In this document: piece after piece, positions 1-10,382 of the stretch | Layout of the letters: every line of letters starts with the position of its first letter | Position numbering within the stretch: position 1 is the first letter of the stretch | From: Embleya hyalina | GTDB lineage: Bacteria > Actinomycetota > Actinomycetes > Streptomycetales > Streptomycetaceae | Length of the DNA stretch: 64,000 nt | Assembly: GCF_003967355.1 (NCBI RefSeq) | Contig: NZ_BIFH01000022.1 | Span: forward strand, 124,001 to 188,000 | Direction of reading: 5' to 3' | Notes under the pieces: generated by a model | What the model saw: the letters and a program-made list of their open reading frames with translations, nothing else | The model's database searches: none | Told to the model about the DNA's origin: nothing | Position numbers and translations under genes: made by a program

Positions 1-849
1 GGCCGAGCACTCGCGCGCGGGCGCCGTGGGGCACCGGGCGGCCCTGACGGGGGCACAGGCAACGTCGGTCGCCGTATGTACATCGTGGCCCTGCCGGTGC
101 CGGCGGGCATCGGACAAACACGCCAAGTGCCCGTGTGCCCGCGAGGGGCGACGATCCGGGCCGCCGTACCGCGCGGATGCCGGGACGGGACAGGGCGGAG
201 ACCGGAAATAGGCCACCTGGGCCATGCTCCCGGCGGATGATCGCGACAGGGTTCTAGCGCAATCACAAGATCTTCACTCGCTCGACCAACCCTCTACGTC
301 GGGCAACGGGGAACGCGAAGAATCCATGAACTCCACCCTCGGCCCGGCTTCTCCCGGGTCACGTACACCCATACCCACCGGCCCCTTCACGGCCGAGACA
401 CCGCCTGAACCCAACGGGCCCCTCGCGGCTGGAACACCGCCCGAGACACCCGGGTCCCGGGCACCGGACGCACCGGCCTCGCGACGGTCGTCGGCGACCG
501 TCGGGCACACGTCGAACCGGACTCGAGGCATCGACCCCACGAGCACACGCGACGGGCACAGCCGTCGGCGGCGCGTCACGCCTGTCCGCGACAGGGCGAT
601 CGTCGTGGCCGCTCGGATCCGATGCCGCCTCGCACCGCCGACCGGCCCGTCGGCCCCAACCGGCGCACCGGCTCCGGAGGAACGACGTCACGACCGGTTC
701 CTCGCCGAGCGAGCCCGCTCCGACACGCGCTGACCCCCGCGACGAAACACCCCACGCCTCGAACGTGCCGACCACACTGCGGTCGGTGTCTGACGCGACG
801 GCTTGTTTCCGTGTTCGCGAGATCAGGCGCCGGCTCGATCGGAGTCTTC
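1..849. other. gene-free upstream region
   Basis: I see no supported gene here. The open frames are Arg/Pro/Ala-rich on both strands with no family resemblance, and none has a convincing ribosome binding site. The end of the region, just before position 850, carries a GGAG that serves the AraC-type gene downstream. Confidence 0.5.
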
Positions 850-1725
850 ATGCAGTACCCCGTCCCGAGCGATACGAATTGGTCGGTCCTGCCCGCGATC
901 GGAATCGTGGGCATGCGCAATGTGCGAATCTCGGCGGACCGGCACCCGTGCGGAAGCGAACTCGCCGATGTGATCGACCGTTTCTGGACGGTGCGATGGA
1001 AGGTCCCGCCCGGTGAGCAGGGATCGGCGGTCTTCATCGGACATCCCGAGACGAACCTGGTCCTGGGCTCCGGCCGGGTGTCGGCCTACGGCGTGCAGCG
1101 CAAACGCCTGACGGTGCGGTTCTCCGGGACGGGAAGCGCCTTCGGCATGGCGTTTCGACCCGGTGCCGCGCTCGGCCTGCTGGGCGGAACGGCCGTGCAG
1201 TACACCGACAGGTCCAGGCCGCTGGCCGAGTCGTGGGGCACGGCGGAGGTCCGCCGTTTCGAGGAGGCGTTGCGCGCCGCGACCGACACAGGATCGCGGA
1301 TCGCCGTGGTCGAGCGACATGTGCGGGCGAGACTGCGCATGTCACACGGTGAGGAACGGGACCAGGGTTTGAGCCGTGTCGAGGAGATCGTCGACATGAT
1401 GCGCGACGAGCAGTCGATTACCCGGGTCAGTGAGGTCTGCCGGCACAGTCACCTGTCCACCCGATCCCTGCAGCGCCTGTTTCGGCACTATCTGGGGATC
1501 TCCCCCAAGTGGCTGCTTCGGCAGTACCGGCTCCAGACGGCCGCCGCCCGTCTGGCCGCGGGTCTGCCGCAGCGGTGGACGGAGATCGCGGTGGATCTGG
1601 GCTACTTCGACGAATCGCACTTCGCGCGGGACTTCACCCAGATCGTGGGCGTCACCCCGTCCTCCTACGCCCGCAACCGCGTGCGCGCATCGACCGCCGC
1701 GGCGACCGCGGAACGGGCGGCGTAA
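850..1725 (+). CDS. AraC-family transcriptional regulator
   Basis: A 291-aa one-component regulator. The C-terminal third has the two helix-turn-helix units of the AraC/XylS family: a first around ITRVSEVCRHSHLSTRSLQRLF and a second around WTEIAVDLGYFDESHFARDF, followed by the typical VGVTPSSYAR end. The N-terminal 170 residues resemble the beta-rich sensor domain (DUF6597-like) found in actinobacterial AraC proteins, with RFSGTGSAFGMAFRPG. The ATG at 850 is chosen because GGAG lies six bases upstream; the frame is open further upstream but that part looks non-coding. It is convergent with the next gene. The effector and targets are unknown. Confidence 0.85.
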   Translation: MQYPVPSDTNWSVLPAIGIVGMRNVRISADRHPCGSELADVIDRFWTVRWKVPPGEQGSAVFIGHPETNLVLGSGRVSAYGVQRKRLTVRFSGTGSAFGMAFRPGAALGLLGGTAVQYTDRSRPLAESWGTAEVRRFEEALRAATDTGSRIAVVERHVRARLRMSHGEERDQGLSRVEEIVDMMRDEQSITRVSEVCRHSHLSTRSLQRLFRHYLGISPKWLLRQYRLQTAAARLAAGLPQRWTEIAVDLGYFDESHFARDFTQIVGVTPSSYARNRVRASTAAATAERAA

Positions 1726-1794
1726 CGCCGTTTCGGCGCGTCGTGGTGGATCCGGCTCGGCCCGGACCGGTGCGCCGCGACACCGCCCGTGTGT

Positions 1795-1828
1795 GGCCGC
1801 TGCGGTGAACTACCCTCCCGCAGCGGCC
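1795..1828. terminator. bidirectional hairpin terminator
   Basis: A perfect 11-bp inverted repeat (GGCCGCTGCGG at 1795-1805, complement at 1818-1828) with a 12-base loop lies between two convergent genes. There is no T-tract, as is usual for high-G+C actinomycetes. It probably ends transcription from both sides. Confidence 0.6.
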
Positions 1829-1846
1829 GATTCGTACCCGCTTCGG

Positions 1847-4396
1847 TCAGTCGCAGGTCCACAGCCGGGCCGACGAGAACGTTCCGGCGGCCGAGTTCGG
1901 GGTTCTGACGTACAGGTCGGTCATGTAGCCCTGGACGCGTGCGCCTCCCGCGGTGTACGTCACCCTGTCCCAGATGTCGCTGGGAGCGGCGGGCTCGTCA
2001 CCTCGATCGCGCGTCACCCGCTGCCCGCGCGTCTGGCAGTGAACCGTGATCTTCCCCGTGTATCCGGCCGGGATCTGGGGGCTGCGGGCCGAGACCTTGG
2101 GCCCGGGGTGGATGCCGATGGTCACGCCGTTGGCGATGTTGGGTCCGACGTTGAAGTCGACGGGCGGAGGCGTCAGGTCGATCGATCCGGTGAGCGCGGC
2201 ACTGCTGCCCGCGGCGTTCCCGGCCACGACGGACACCGCGTACGCGTGGCTGTTCTTGAGCTGCCCCACCACGTGCGTGGCGGCGGTGACCGTGGCGGTC
2301 GGCAGGCCCTGTACGGCCACCTGGTAGGACACCTGGGCGCCGCCGGTGTTCGTCGAGGCGCTCCAGGCCAAGGTGGCCCCGTGACCCCCCTGGCCCGGGG
2401 TGATCTTCAGCCCCTTGGGGGCGGTCGGGGCGGTGCAGGGTCGAATCGGGGTCGACGGAGCGGAGTTCATCGAGCCGTTCGGGTAGTCGGCGATGACGAA
2501 GAAGCTGTACTCGGTGTCGCACTTGCCGCCGGAGACGGTGAACATCTTGGCGCCGCCGGGGGCGATCGAGTCCGGGGTGTGGGTCAGACCCTCCGCGGAG
2601 CCGCCGAGCCGGTAGCGCGTGGGTGTCGCTCCCGCCGCCGGGGTGAAGGTCAGCGTGATCTTGCCGTTGCTCGCCGCGGCCTGGGGTACACCCGGCGGCT
2701 TCATCGGGGCCTCGGAGGGCGGTGAGGAGGCGGGCGGGGTCGGGCTCGACGACCGCGTCGGCTTCGACGAGGCGGGGGGCCCGGACGACGTGGTTGTCCC
2801 GGTGGGGGTCGCCGTGGCCGTCGGTGCGGACGGTCGCGCGGACTTGGACGGCCGCGCCGGCGTGGACGACGGTGTCACGGTGGCGGTGACGGTCACTGTC
2901 GGCCCCGGCACCTGGCGCGGCGGTGCCGGCGGGGGGGCCGACCGTTCCGGCTTCGGGGCGCGCCCGGTCGTCTCGGGCGGGTTCGACGGGGGCTCGGGGG
3001 ACGTCGGAGGTTCCTGCGCGGGCACCGTGATCGGCTCCTCGGGCGGCGCCGTGTCCTCCGCGGGCTCTTGCGGACCGGGCGACGTCGACGGCGGACGCGA
3101 CGGCTGGGCCGACCCGGAGGGGGTCTGCGCGGACGGGATCGTCTCGCCGGGGATCGACCGGTCGCCGGGCGTGTCCCGACCGGGCGTGCCGTCCTTGCCG
3201 ATTTCGTGCACCCGGCCCTGGACGTTGACCACCGCGGCCGTCGCGTTGTTGGCGTCGTTCGCCCACAGCAGGCCGCCGCGCACCGTGATCTGCAACGGCC
3301 CCGGGACGCCGGTGACCTTGATCGGGGTCTCGAACCTGGCCTGCGCGGTGTTGTAGACGACCAGCGAACCCGTGGTGCGATCGGGCACGTACACGCGCAC
3401 CCCCAGCACCTGCGGGCCGCCGTACTCGTGGTTGTCGATGCGCAGCGGAACCGCTTTCACCGAACGGTTGTCGATGTCGACGAGGGTCAGGGTGCCGGTG
3501 TCCGACGCGAGGATCGGCACCACCGGACCCTCGGTGGCGTCCGGCGTCGAGAGCTTGTCCCCCGTGCCCTTGGTCATGTCGGTCGGCAGCGTGATCGACA
3601 GCCCGACGCCCCCGTCCGTGACGACCATGGTCTTGGCCCCGACCACGTCGGTGACGACGATGCGTCCGGAGGCGAGCGTCACCAGGATCCTGCCCCCCGG
3701 CTCGGCGACCTTGATCGCCGGCCCCTTCTGCGATTCCCGCACCGGTACGACCTCGCCGGTGGCCGAGATCGGCACCCATAGCGTGCCGCCCGCGTCCACC
3801 TGGGCGCGTCCGAGCGGCTTGGCGCCGAGGTCGACCGGGGCGCCCAGGGGCGCGAGGGTGACCGGGTCCATGGCCTGGACGGTGCCCCGGCCCGCCGAGA
3901 TGCGCCAGGAGCGACCTCCGCCCGTGGCGATGTCGTCGGCCGGGTTGCCGGCGTCCGAGGTCTGGGCGACCGTCAGCAGCGCGGGGTCGATGCGAGTGAC
4001 CCGTCCCGTCTTGCGGTCCAGGACCAGGACGGTGTCGCCGTCGTTGCTCACCTCCAGGGCCGAGTCGTTCGACCGGGCCAGGGCCACCCGGCCGTCGACC
4101 CGCCCGGAAAGTCCGTTCACGTGCGTCACGGTGCCCCTGGCGTTGCTCGGCAACCAGGCGCCGACGTCGGACACCGCGGCGTCCGCGCCCATCGCGCCCA
4201 CGCCGACGATCGCCGACGCGGCGATCAGCGCCCCGGTCGCGAGCACGGCGACCACCGCCGTGGGACTTCGGCGGCCCAAACGTATCCGCTCGACCAGGCG
4301 ACGAACCGAACCGGCGGGCCCGGCGCCCGCGTTCGTTCCCGGTCCCGAAACCTCGGGACCGATGTCGTTCGAACCGGGCGACCGTCGCTGGAACAT
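1847..4396 (-). CDS. secreted/membrane-anchored fibronectin type III protein
   Basis: 849 aa. Residues about 35-70 form one hydrophobic membrane segment (VVAVLATGALIAASAIVGVG). Then comes a roughly 330-residue beta-propeller-like part with repeats such as GTLTLVDIDNRSV. A long Pro/Ser/Thr-rich linker with TVTVTATVT follows, then two fibronectin type III-like modules, one after GVPQAAASNGKITLTF and one after APTAPKGLKITPG. The start is the ATG at 4396, preceded by a strong GGGGGAG. Related proteins in actinomycetes are encoded near MoxR/DUF58 operons, and one such operon lies 15 kb away here. The likely place is the cell surface with an adhesive or scaffolding role; that role is inferred. Confidence 0.75.
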   Translation of the reverse strand: MFQRRSPGSNDIGPEVSGPGTNAGAGPAGSVRRLVERIRLGRRSPTAVVAVLATGALIAASAIVGVGAMGADAAVSDVGAWLPSNARGTVTHVNGLSGRVDGRVALARSNDSALEVSNDGDTVLVLDRKTGRVTRIDPALLTVAQTSDAGNPADDIATGGGRSWRISAGRGTVQAMDPVTLAPLGAPVDLGAKPLGRAQVDAGGTLWVPISATGEVVPVRESQKGPAIKVAEPGGRILVTLASGRIVVTDVVGAKTMVVTDGGVGLSITLPTDMTKGTGDKLSTPDATEGPVVPILASDTGTLTLVDIDNRSVKAVPLRIDNHEYGGPQVLGVRVYVPDRTTGSLVVYNTAQARFETPIKVTGVPGPLQITVRGGLLWANDANNATAAVVNVQGRVHEIGKDGTPGRDTPGDRSIPGETIPSAQTPSGSAQPSRPPSTSPGPQEPAEDTAPPEEPITVPAQEPPTSPEPPSNPPETTGRAPKPERSAPPPAPPRQVPGPTVTVTATVTPSSTPARPSKSARPSAPTATATPTGTTTSSGPPASSKPTRSSSPTPPASSPPSEAPMKPPGVPQAAASNGKITLTFTPAAGATPTRYRLGGSAEGLTHTPDSIAPGGAKMFTVSGGKCDTEYSFFVIADYPNGSMNSAPSTPIRPCTAPTAPKGLKITPGQGGHGATLAWSASTNTGGAQVSYQVAVQGLPTATVTAATHVVGQLKNSHAYAVSVVAGNAAGSSAALTGSIDLTPPPVDFNVGPNIANGVTIGIHPGPKVSARSPQIPAGYTGKITVHCQTRGQRVTRDRGDEPAAPSDIWDRVTYTAGGARVQGYMTDLYVRTPNSAAGTFSSARLWTCD

Positions 4397-4857
4397 GGCC
4401 ACTCCCCCGTCCCTCGTCGATGTCCGGAACCGCACGAGTCCCGTCGCGCAGCATGGCCGCGCGCCTGCGGTGCGCGACAGGAGAAACACGCCGATTCGTG
4501 CGGGGATCCGACGTTCCTCCGGCCCGGTCGAGCCGGGAACGGTTGGGGAACTCGCGAGCCGGTCGCCGCGACGTGCCACTCCCCCGGCGTCGCCGGGTCT
4601 CGGCATCACCGCACGCATCCGGAGGGGTGGTTCGCACGGCGACCGCGTCCGTCGCGTCGCTTTTCTCCTATGCGTACCGAATTCCGGTCGCAGAATTGAG
4701 GCCCCGGGGCGCCTCGCTCCCCGGGGCCGCCGAGCCGGCGCACGACGACGCGCCTCGGCGCGCAACCCGCCGGATCCGACGGCAAGTTCGCCGGCGAGGA
4801 ACCACCCATACGTGCGTCGGCACGCCCAATCCTGCCACCGGCGCACGTACGGCTCGA
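4397..4857. other. divergent intergenic region
   Basis: The 460 bases between the divergent fibronectin-type gene and the riboswitch hold no supported gene. They must carry both promoters, but I cannot place -10/-35 boxes with confidence. Confidence 0.4.
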
Positions 4858-6049
<1,192 letters not shown>

Positions 6050-6317
6050 CCCCGCCCCGCGACGGCCATGGGCCGCACACGCGCCAGCCGGCCGGCCGAG
6101 TCGAGAGTCGGCGGTTCGTCGATCGTCCCCGGACGGCGAACCGCCCTCTTCGCGGGGGACGTTGCCCAACGACGTGCCGACCGTGTCTCGGCCTGGCGCC
6201 TTTTTCCGGTTTCACCGAGTCGAGAGCTGTGACGGTGGACGCATGCGTCACCTCTCGCGACCACACCTCGCCACGCGGCCGGCCGGAAGGCGCACGGCGG
6301 CGGACGCCGGAAGCACG

Positions 6318-7781
6318 ATGCGCAGACTGGTGGTCATGGCGGCGACGGCGTTGCTCCTGACCGCGTGCGTGGGCTCGGCCGGCACGGGAAAGCCGGTGAA
6401 CCCCACCAGCGCGTCCCCGCTTCCCGCGAGCGAGAAGCTGAACGTGCCCGACGGATTCGACAACAACCACGGGCGCGTCTTCGAGGAAGCCGACCGGGTG
6501 TTCGCCTTCGCACCGAAGGCGGGCGCCGTCGTGGACGTGCACGACTCCCACGGTGAGCGGGACACCATCCCGCCCCGCGGCGCCACACCCACGCCCAGTA
6601 GACGCCCGAGCCCCGCCAAGAGCCCGGACGTCCCGTTCGTCGTCGGTCGCAGCGCCCGCACCGGAGCGATCCTGTGGTCCTCGGAACCCCCCGGTACGCT
6701 GCTCGACCAGGACTCCCCCGAACTGCACGTGGTCGACACGGAGGCCGGCGAGTACGTCCTGCTGGTACGCCGGGGCACCACGCCGGAATCCGGTCGGGTT
6801 CGGGCTCAACGCGTGGTCAGCATCGATGCGTATCCGACCACCGCCTCCGGGACCGGGGTGCGGCCGACACGACACTTCGAGCGGCAGGTCGAGGACAACG
6901 AGCGTGACGCGACCGTGCGGATCGGCGACGCGGGAGTGTTGGTGTCCCCGGCCACCTCCACCGCGACCCCACCGCCCTCGGTCCTGTGGAATCCACTGAC
7001 CGGCGCCACGACCGACGTCGCGGCCGTCACCAAGGCCACCGCGACCTGCCCCGAACGCACTTCACCGTGCCAGGTCACCACTCGCATGCTGCGACCGACC
7101 AGGGCCGGGATGCTCAGCCAGACCACCTCCGACGAGGTGTCCTCCTCCTCCGGCCGCCTGTGCAAGGACTGCGTTCGCGAATTCGGCATATCCGGGAAGT
7201 GGTCCAGTGTGAACGTCGCCCCCGCCGATCAGCCGATGGGGATCCCGCTCGGTACGACGTCGACGGCACTGGTGGCCCTGTGGTGGAAACGCGACCAGGA
7301 CCCGCTCAAGGGCGACCCCGTGCTCTACACGGTGCACGACCTCGGCACCGGGACCGTCATCACCTCGGTGAGTTGCACCGCGTTTCCGGATCTTTTGAAC
7401 AAAACGAAGGAACTGCCGCTCGTCCCCACGACATCACCCAACAAACGCTACGTCGCGGCGGGCCCGCTCGTGGCCGACCTCTCGGCCGGACGCGCGGTCT
7501 GCCTGGGGCCGGACGAAAAGCTCAAGGGCGTCATGTTCGGCACGGTGACCGATCGGGGCCTGGCGTACGGGACGCTGGAAAAGAGCGAATTCGACTCCCA
7601 GCTCAAGAACATGCCCCCGCTGGGAGCCACCCTGGACATCGCCACCGGCCGCACCGACGTACTCCCGGACGTGGTCGTCGCGCCCGTCGGCCCACTGGTC
7701 GGCGGTATGGCGCTGTTTCGCTCCCCCACCGCCAAGACGCCCCAGCGCGTCATCCTCTACCCCTTCGTGGGTGACGGATGA
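6318..7781 (+). CDS. secreted lipoprotein, unknown function
   Basis: 487 aa with a short lipoprotein signal ending in the lipobox LLTAC (Cys about residue 17), so it should sit lipid-anchored on the outer face of the membrane. The body has no motif I can name; it is Ser/Thr/Pro-rich early on and beta-rich later, with phrases like VLWNPLTGATTDV that suggest a PQQ/propeller-like fold. The ATG at 6318 is preferred because it gives a compact signal peptide with GGAAG upstream; an ATG at 6243 is also open. It follows the cell-wall hydrolase in the same direction after about 270 bases. Confidence 0.6.
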   Translation: MRRLVVMAATALLLTACVGSAGTGKPVNPTSASPLPASEKLNVPDGFDNNHGRVFEEADRVFAFAPKAGAVVDVHDSHGERDTIPPRGATPTPSRRPSPAKSPDVPFVVGRSARTGAILWSSEPPGTLLDQDSPELHVVDTEAGEYVLLVRRGTTPESGRVRAQRVVSIDAYPTTASGTGVRPTRHFERQVEDNERDATVRIGDAGVLVSPATSTATPPPSVLWNPLTGATTDVAAVTKATATCPERTSPCQVTTRMLRPTRAGMLSQTTSDEVSSSSGRLCKDCVREFGISGKWSSVNVAPADQPMGIPLGTTSTALVALWWKRDQDPLKGDPVLYTVHDLGTGTVITSVSCTAFPDLLNKTKELPLVPTTSPNKRYVAAGPLVADLSAGRAVCLGPDEKLKGVMFGTVTDRGLAYGTLEKSEFDSQLKNMPPLGATLDIATGRTDVLPDVVVAPVGPLVGGMALFRSPTAKTPQRVILYPFVGDG

Positions 7782-7900
7782 AGGGATTCGCGGCCTCGGA
7801 ACCGCTCCGACGAGACCGGGGCCAAGTATTCGGGACGAAGCGAAGAGACCCCGAAACGCATCCTGGTCCGTCGAGCCGGTCGGTCACTACAGTGCCGCCC

Positions 7901-8266
7901 ATGGACTCGAAACAGGCCGACCTCGATTCCGTGCGCAGCTACGCCGCGGAGATACCCGTTTCCTGGCTGCGGTGCCGCGAACTCGGACACAACTGGGGTC
8001 CGCACAGCGCGCGAGTCATCGAGGACGGTGGCTTCGACCGTGTCCTGCGTTGCCGACGTTGCCCCACGAAGCGGTACCAGGTCCTCGACGCGTTCGGACG
8101 TATCGTCTCGAACACCTATGACTATCCGGACGGCTACCGGATGCCCCCCGGCCGTGGCCGAATCACCGGTGACGGCCGCGGAGTTCTACGCGTGGTGAGT
8201 ATCCGTATGGGCATCGAGGCGGATCAGCGGCGAGCCGTCGGCCGGCGTGATCGGGGCGGGGTCTGA
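7901..8266 (+). CDS. small Cys-containing hypothetical protein
   Basis: 121 aa. It contains LRCRELGHNW and, 30 residues later, LRCRRCPTKRYQ, a spacing that could form a small zinc site. I recall similar proteins near integrative elements and plasmid genes of streptomycetes, but I cannot assign a role. The start is the ATG at 7901; the frame is open further upstream. Its stop overlaps the next start (TGATG), so the two genes are probably translated together. Confidence 0.55.
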   Translation: MDSKQADLDSVRSYAAEIPVSWLRCRELGHNWGPHSARVIEDGGFDRVLRCRRCPTKRYQVLDAFGRIVSNTYDYPDGYRMPPGRGRITGDGRGVLRVVSIRMGIEADQRRAVGRRDRGGV

Positions 8267-8907
8267 TGGCACAGACCATCGCCAGCGTCTGCGACTGGTG
8301 CGACATGCACGGCATCCTGGACGTGCCCGCGATCACCTCCCACTCGCTGTCCCTGGACGGGCCCGCGCGGAGGGTCGACCTGTGTGCCCGATGCGAGATC
8401 GCGCTGTCGGATGTGGCGGCGTTGTACGACCGGGGGCAGAAGCTGCCCGAGGCCCACTCCGGTGTCGCCGGGTTCACGGGCGGCGTGACCGAGGGCTCCG
8501 CCACCGACGCCGGATCCTTCCCGTCCGTGTCCGATCGCGACGCGCCGGGGGCGGGTTCGACGGACGTACGGTCGGCCGGTGAGGGCCGAGCACTCGGCGG
8601 CTCTTCCACGGGGAAGCCCGAAGTCGTGTGTCCACTCCCCCATCGGTCCACCCGGGGTGGACCGATGGCGATCGCCTACGCCCACCGAACGTCGCACGCC
8701 GACATGGTCCACGAGGGTGCGAAGGTGTGGGACATCCGTTGGAGCGACCCGGCCGGAATCCTCACCCACCGCTGCGTCGTGCACGAACCGTGCGTGGCTC
8801 GGGATGTCGCCTTCACGACCGCGAAGGGGCTGACGGCGCACATCAACAGTTGTCGGCTTCCTCGGATCGCCAAGCGAGACACCGACCGCGGCGCGACCGC
8901 TTTGTGA
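8266..8907 (+). CDS. Cys-pair hypothetical protein
   Basis: 213 aa. The N-terminus has two CxxC pairs, VCDWCDMHG and LCARCE, resembling a treble-clef zinc ribbon. A Gly/Ser/Asp-rich linker follows, then a C-terminal part with HRCVVHEPCVARDVAF and HINSCRLPR, which may be a second metal-binding element. Start ATG overlaps the previous stop by one base. Together with the 121-aa partner it sits directly before the parAB region, so a plasmid or mobile-element origin is plausible. Function unknown. Confidence 0.55.
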   Translation: MAQTIASVCDWCDMHGILDVPAITSHSLSLDGPARRVDLCARCEIALSDVAALYDRGQKLPEAHSGVAGFTGGVTEGSATDAGSFPSVSDRDAPGAGSTDVRSAGEGRALGGSSTGKPEVVCPLPHRSTRGGPMAIAYAHRTSHADMVHEGAKVWDIRWSDPAGILTHRCVVHEPCVARDVAFTTAKGLTAHINSCRLPRIAKRDTDRGATAL

Positions 8908-9138
8908 GCGATCCGCGCGATTCACTCGCGGTGCCGGACCGCGACCATTGAACTCGCCTTCACCGGCAGGCGGTGCCGGGGTGTCGGCACGGCATGTCGT
9001 CCGGGGTGGATCCATATTGCCCGGGCGCCGTCCGGCGGACTTGGAAGAACGCGACAGACACGGTGGCCGGGTCGCGGCGGTGGGGTGCGCGTGGCGGGGC
9101 CGCAGGTTGGGCGCGTCGCCGCGAGACGCCGGGGTCGG

Positions 9139-9156
9139 ACTTTACGGCCGTCAAGT
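9139..9156 (+). repeat. 18-bp near-palindrome copy 1 (candidate partition site)
   Basis: Exact ACTTTACGGCCGTCAAGT, followed by TTTT. It lies 123 bases beyond the parB stop. The element is palindromic except for one pair (position 5 T against position 14 C), and all ten copies in the window share the same orientation. Confidence 0.8.
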
Positions 9157-9278
9157 TTTTCTCGGGCCCGCCGCCACGGACGCCGTTCGCCCGATGGCGG
9201 CGGAAGTGCTTCCACGCTCGGGCACGGTGGTCGTGTGGGGTCGGCTCCGACACCCGACGGGCGGCGGAGCCGACCGGC

Positions 9279-10382
9279 TCACGCGTCGACGCTCAAGAGG
9301 TCGATCAACTGCGAACGATGCTCCGCCGTCATGTGCCGACGCAACAACCGGTCCAGGGCCGTCGGCGAGTGCCACGGCAGACCGAGCGTGTCCGTGTCCG
9401 ACTTTACGGCCGTCAAGTTTTGCGGCTCGTGCCGCTCCTTCGGGTCATCCACCACCGGTGCGGGCGGCGACTTTACGGCCGTCAAGTTTGTGGATCCGTT
9501 GCCCGTGCTCTCGGTCGACCGCGCGGGTGCGGACGGCGCCTCCGGGATGTCCCGCACTACCGGTACGGATTCCTGCGGACGAGCCGAAGGGATGGACGGC
9601 ACGGGGGCCGGTTGTGCCGCCGGCGCAGCCGCAGCCTCGTCATGAACCGGAGGCGCCTCCGGTGCGACGCTCGGCGCCGAGGCACGCGGGGCGGGCCTGG
9701 GCCGATCCTGCTCCAGTGCCCACCACGCGAGTTGCCCCGCCTCGTCCAGTCCGTAGTCCTTGGTGGCCTTGGCCAGCTTGCGCGCCTTCTCGACGGGCAT
9801 CTGCCGCGAACTCACCAACTCCCGCAGGGCCGGCCCCAGGCGCAGCAGGGAGCGGCGCTGGGACACCCACGCCTCGTGCTTGCCCCGGTGCTCGGCCACA
9901 TTGCGGGCACTGCCGAATTCGAGAACCATGGCCTCCACGGCCTCTGCTTCCTCGATCGGATCGAAGTTCTTGCGGTCGATGTTCTCCGAAAGAACCGCGT
10001 CCAGGAACTCCCGCCGCGACGCGGCCACCTCGTCCCGGATCACCGCCTCGATGACTCCGAGGCCACCATGGGTCGCGGCACGGAAGCGCCGCTCGCCATT
10101 CGCGATGACGTAGGTGGCCGAGCCCACCTCGTCGGTGTGCTCCGGGAACAGCTTGAGGTAGAGCACCCGGGACACGACCACGACCGGCTGGAGTTGCCGC
10201 CGGCGCATGCTCCCGGCGAGTTCCGCCAGGTCCTCCGGAGTGCCGAAGTTGGTGCGTGGATTGAGCGGGGTGGGGACGATGCTCTCGAGCTTCAGACGTA
10301 CCAGCGTGGGGGTGCTGCGGCCGGGGACGTCTTCGACCTTCTCACCGGCGAGCGATGCCAGGCTCGTGCGTTTGCCTGCCAT
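9279..10382 (-). CDS. parB: ParB-family partition protein, plasmid type
   Basis: 367 aa. Residues about 28-125 form the ParB/sulfiredoxin-like N domain with the CTPase/arginine patch GERRFRAA (96-103), followed by SENIDRKNFDPIEEAEAV. A helix-turn-helix lies around 165-190 (GKHEAWVSQRRSLLRLGP). After residue 245 there is an Ala/Pro-rich linker, then a short C-terminal helix likely for dimerisation. In the linker the peptide NLTAVKS occurs twice because two copies of the 18-bp repeat are embedded in the coding sequence. Start ATG overlaps the parA stop by one base (TGATG), so parAB is one operon. It should bind centromere sites and spread from them; the surrounding repeats are the best candidates. 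Confidence 0.9.
   Translation of the reverse strand: MAGKRTSLASLAGEKVEDVPGRSTPTLVRLKLESIVPTPLNPRTNFGTPEDLAELAGSMRRRQLQPVVVVSRVLYLKLFPEHTDEVGSATYVIANGERRFRAATHGGLGVIEAVIRDEVAASRREFLDAVLSENIDRKNFDPIEEAEAVEAMVLEFGSARNVAEHRGKHEAWVSQRRSLLRLGPALRELVSSRQMPVEKARKLAKATKDYGLDEAGQLAWWALEQDRPRPAPRASAPSVAPEAPPVHDEAAAAPAAQPAPVPSIPSARPQESVPVVRDIPEAPSAPARSTESTGNGSTNLTAVKSPPAPVVDDPKERHEPQNLTAVKSDTDTLGLPWHSPTALDRLLRRHMTAEHRSQLIDLLSVDA
9401..9418 (+). repeat. 18-bp near-palindrome copy 2 (inside parB)
   Basis: Exact ACTTTACGGCCGTCAAGT followed by TTT. It lies inside the parB reading frame and encodes NLTAVKS on the minus strand. Confidence 0.8.
9470..9487 (+). repeat. 18-bp near-palindrome copy 3 (inside parB)
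   Basis: Exact ACTTTACGGCCGTCAAGT followed by TT, 69 bases from copy 2. It again encodes NLTAVKS in ParB, in the same frame as copy 2. Confidence 0.8.

Noticed and set aside
224-733. Plus-strand 169-residue frame at the window start
   Set aside because: Low-complexity Pro/Thr/Arg sequence, equally open antisense frames and no recognised domain.
1998-4637. 879-residue minus-strand open frame
   Set aside because: Out-of-frame shadow of the fibronectin-type gene, with Arg/Gly/His-rich composition and no motifs.
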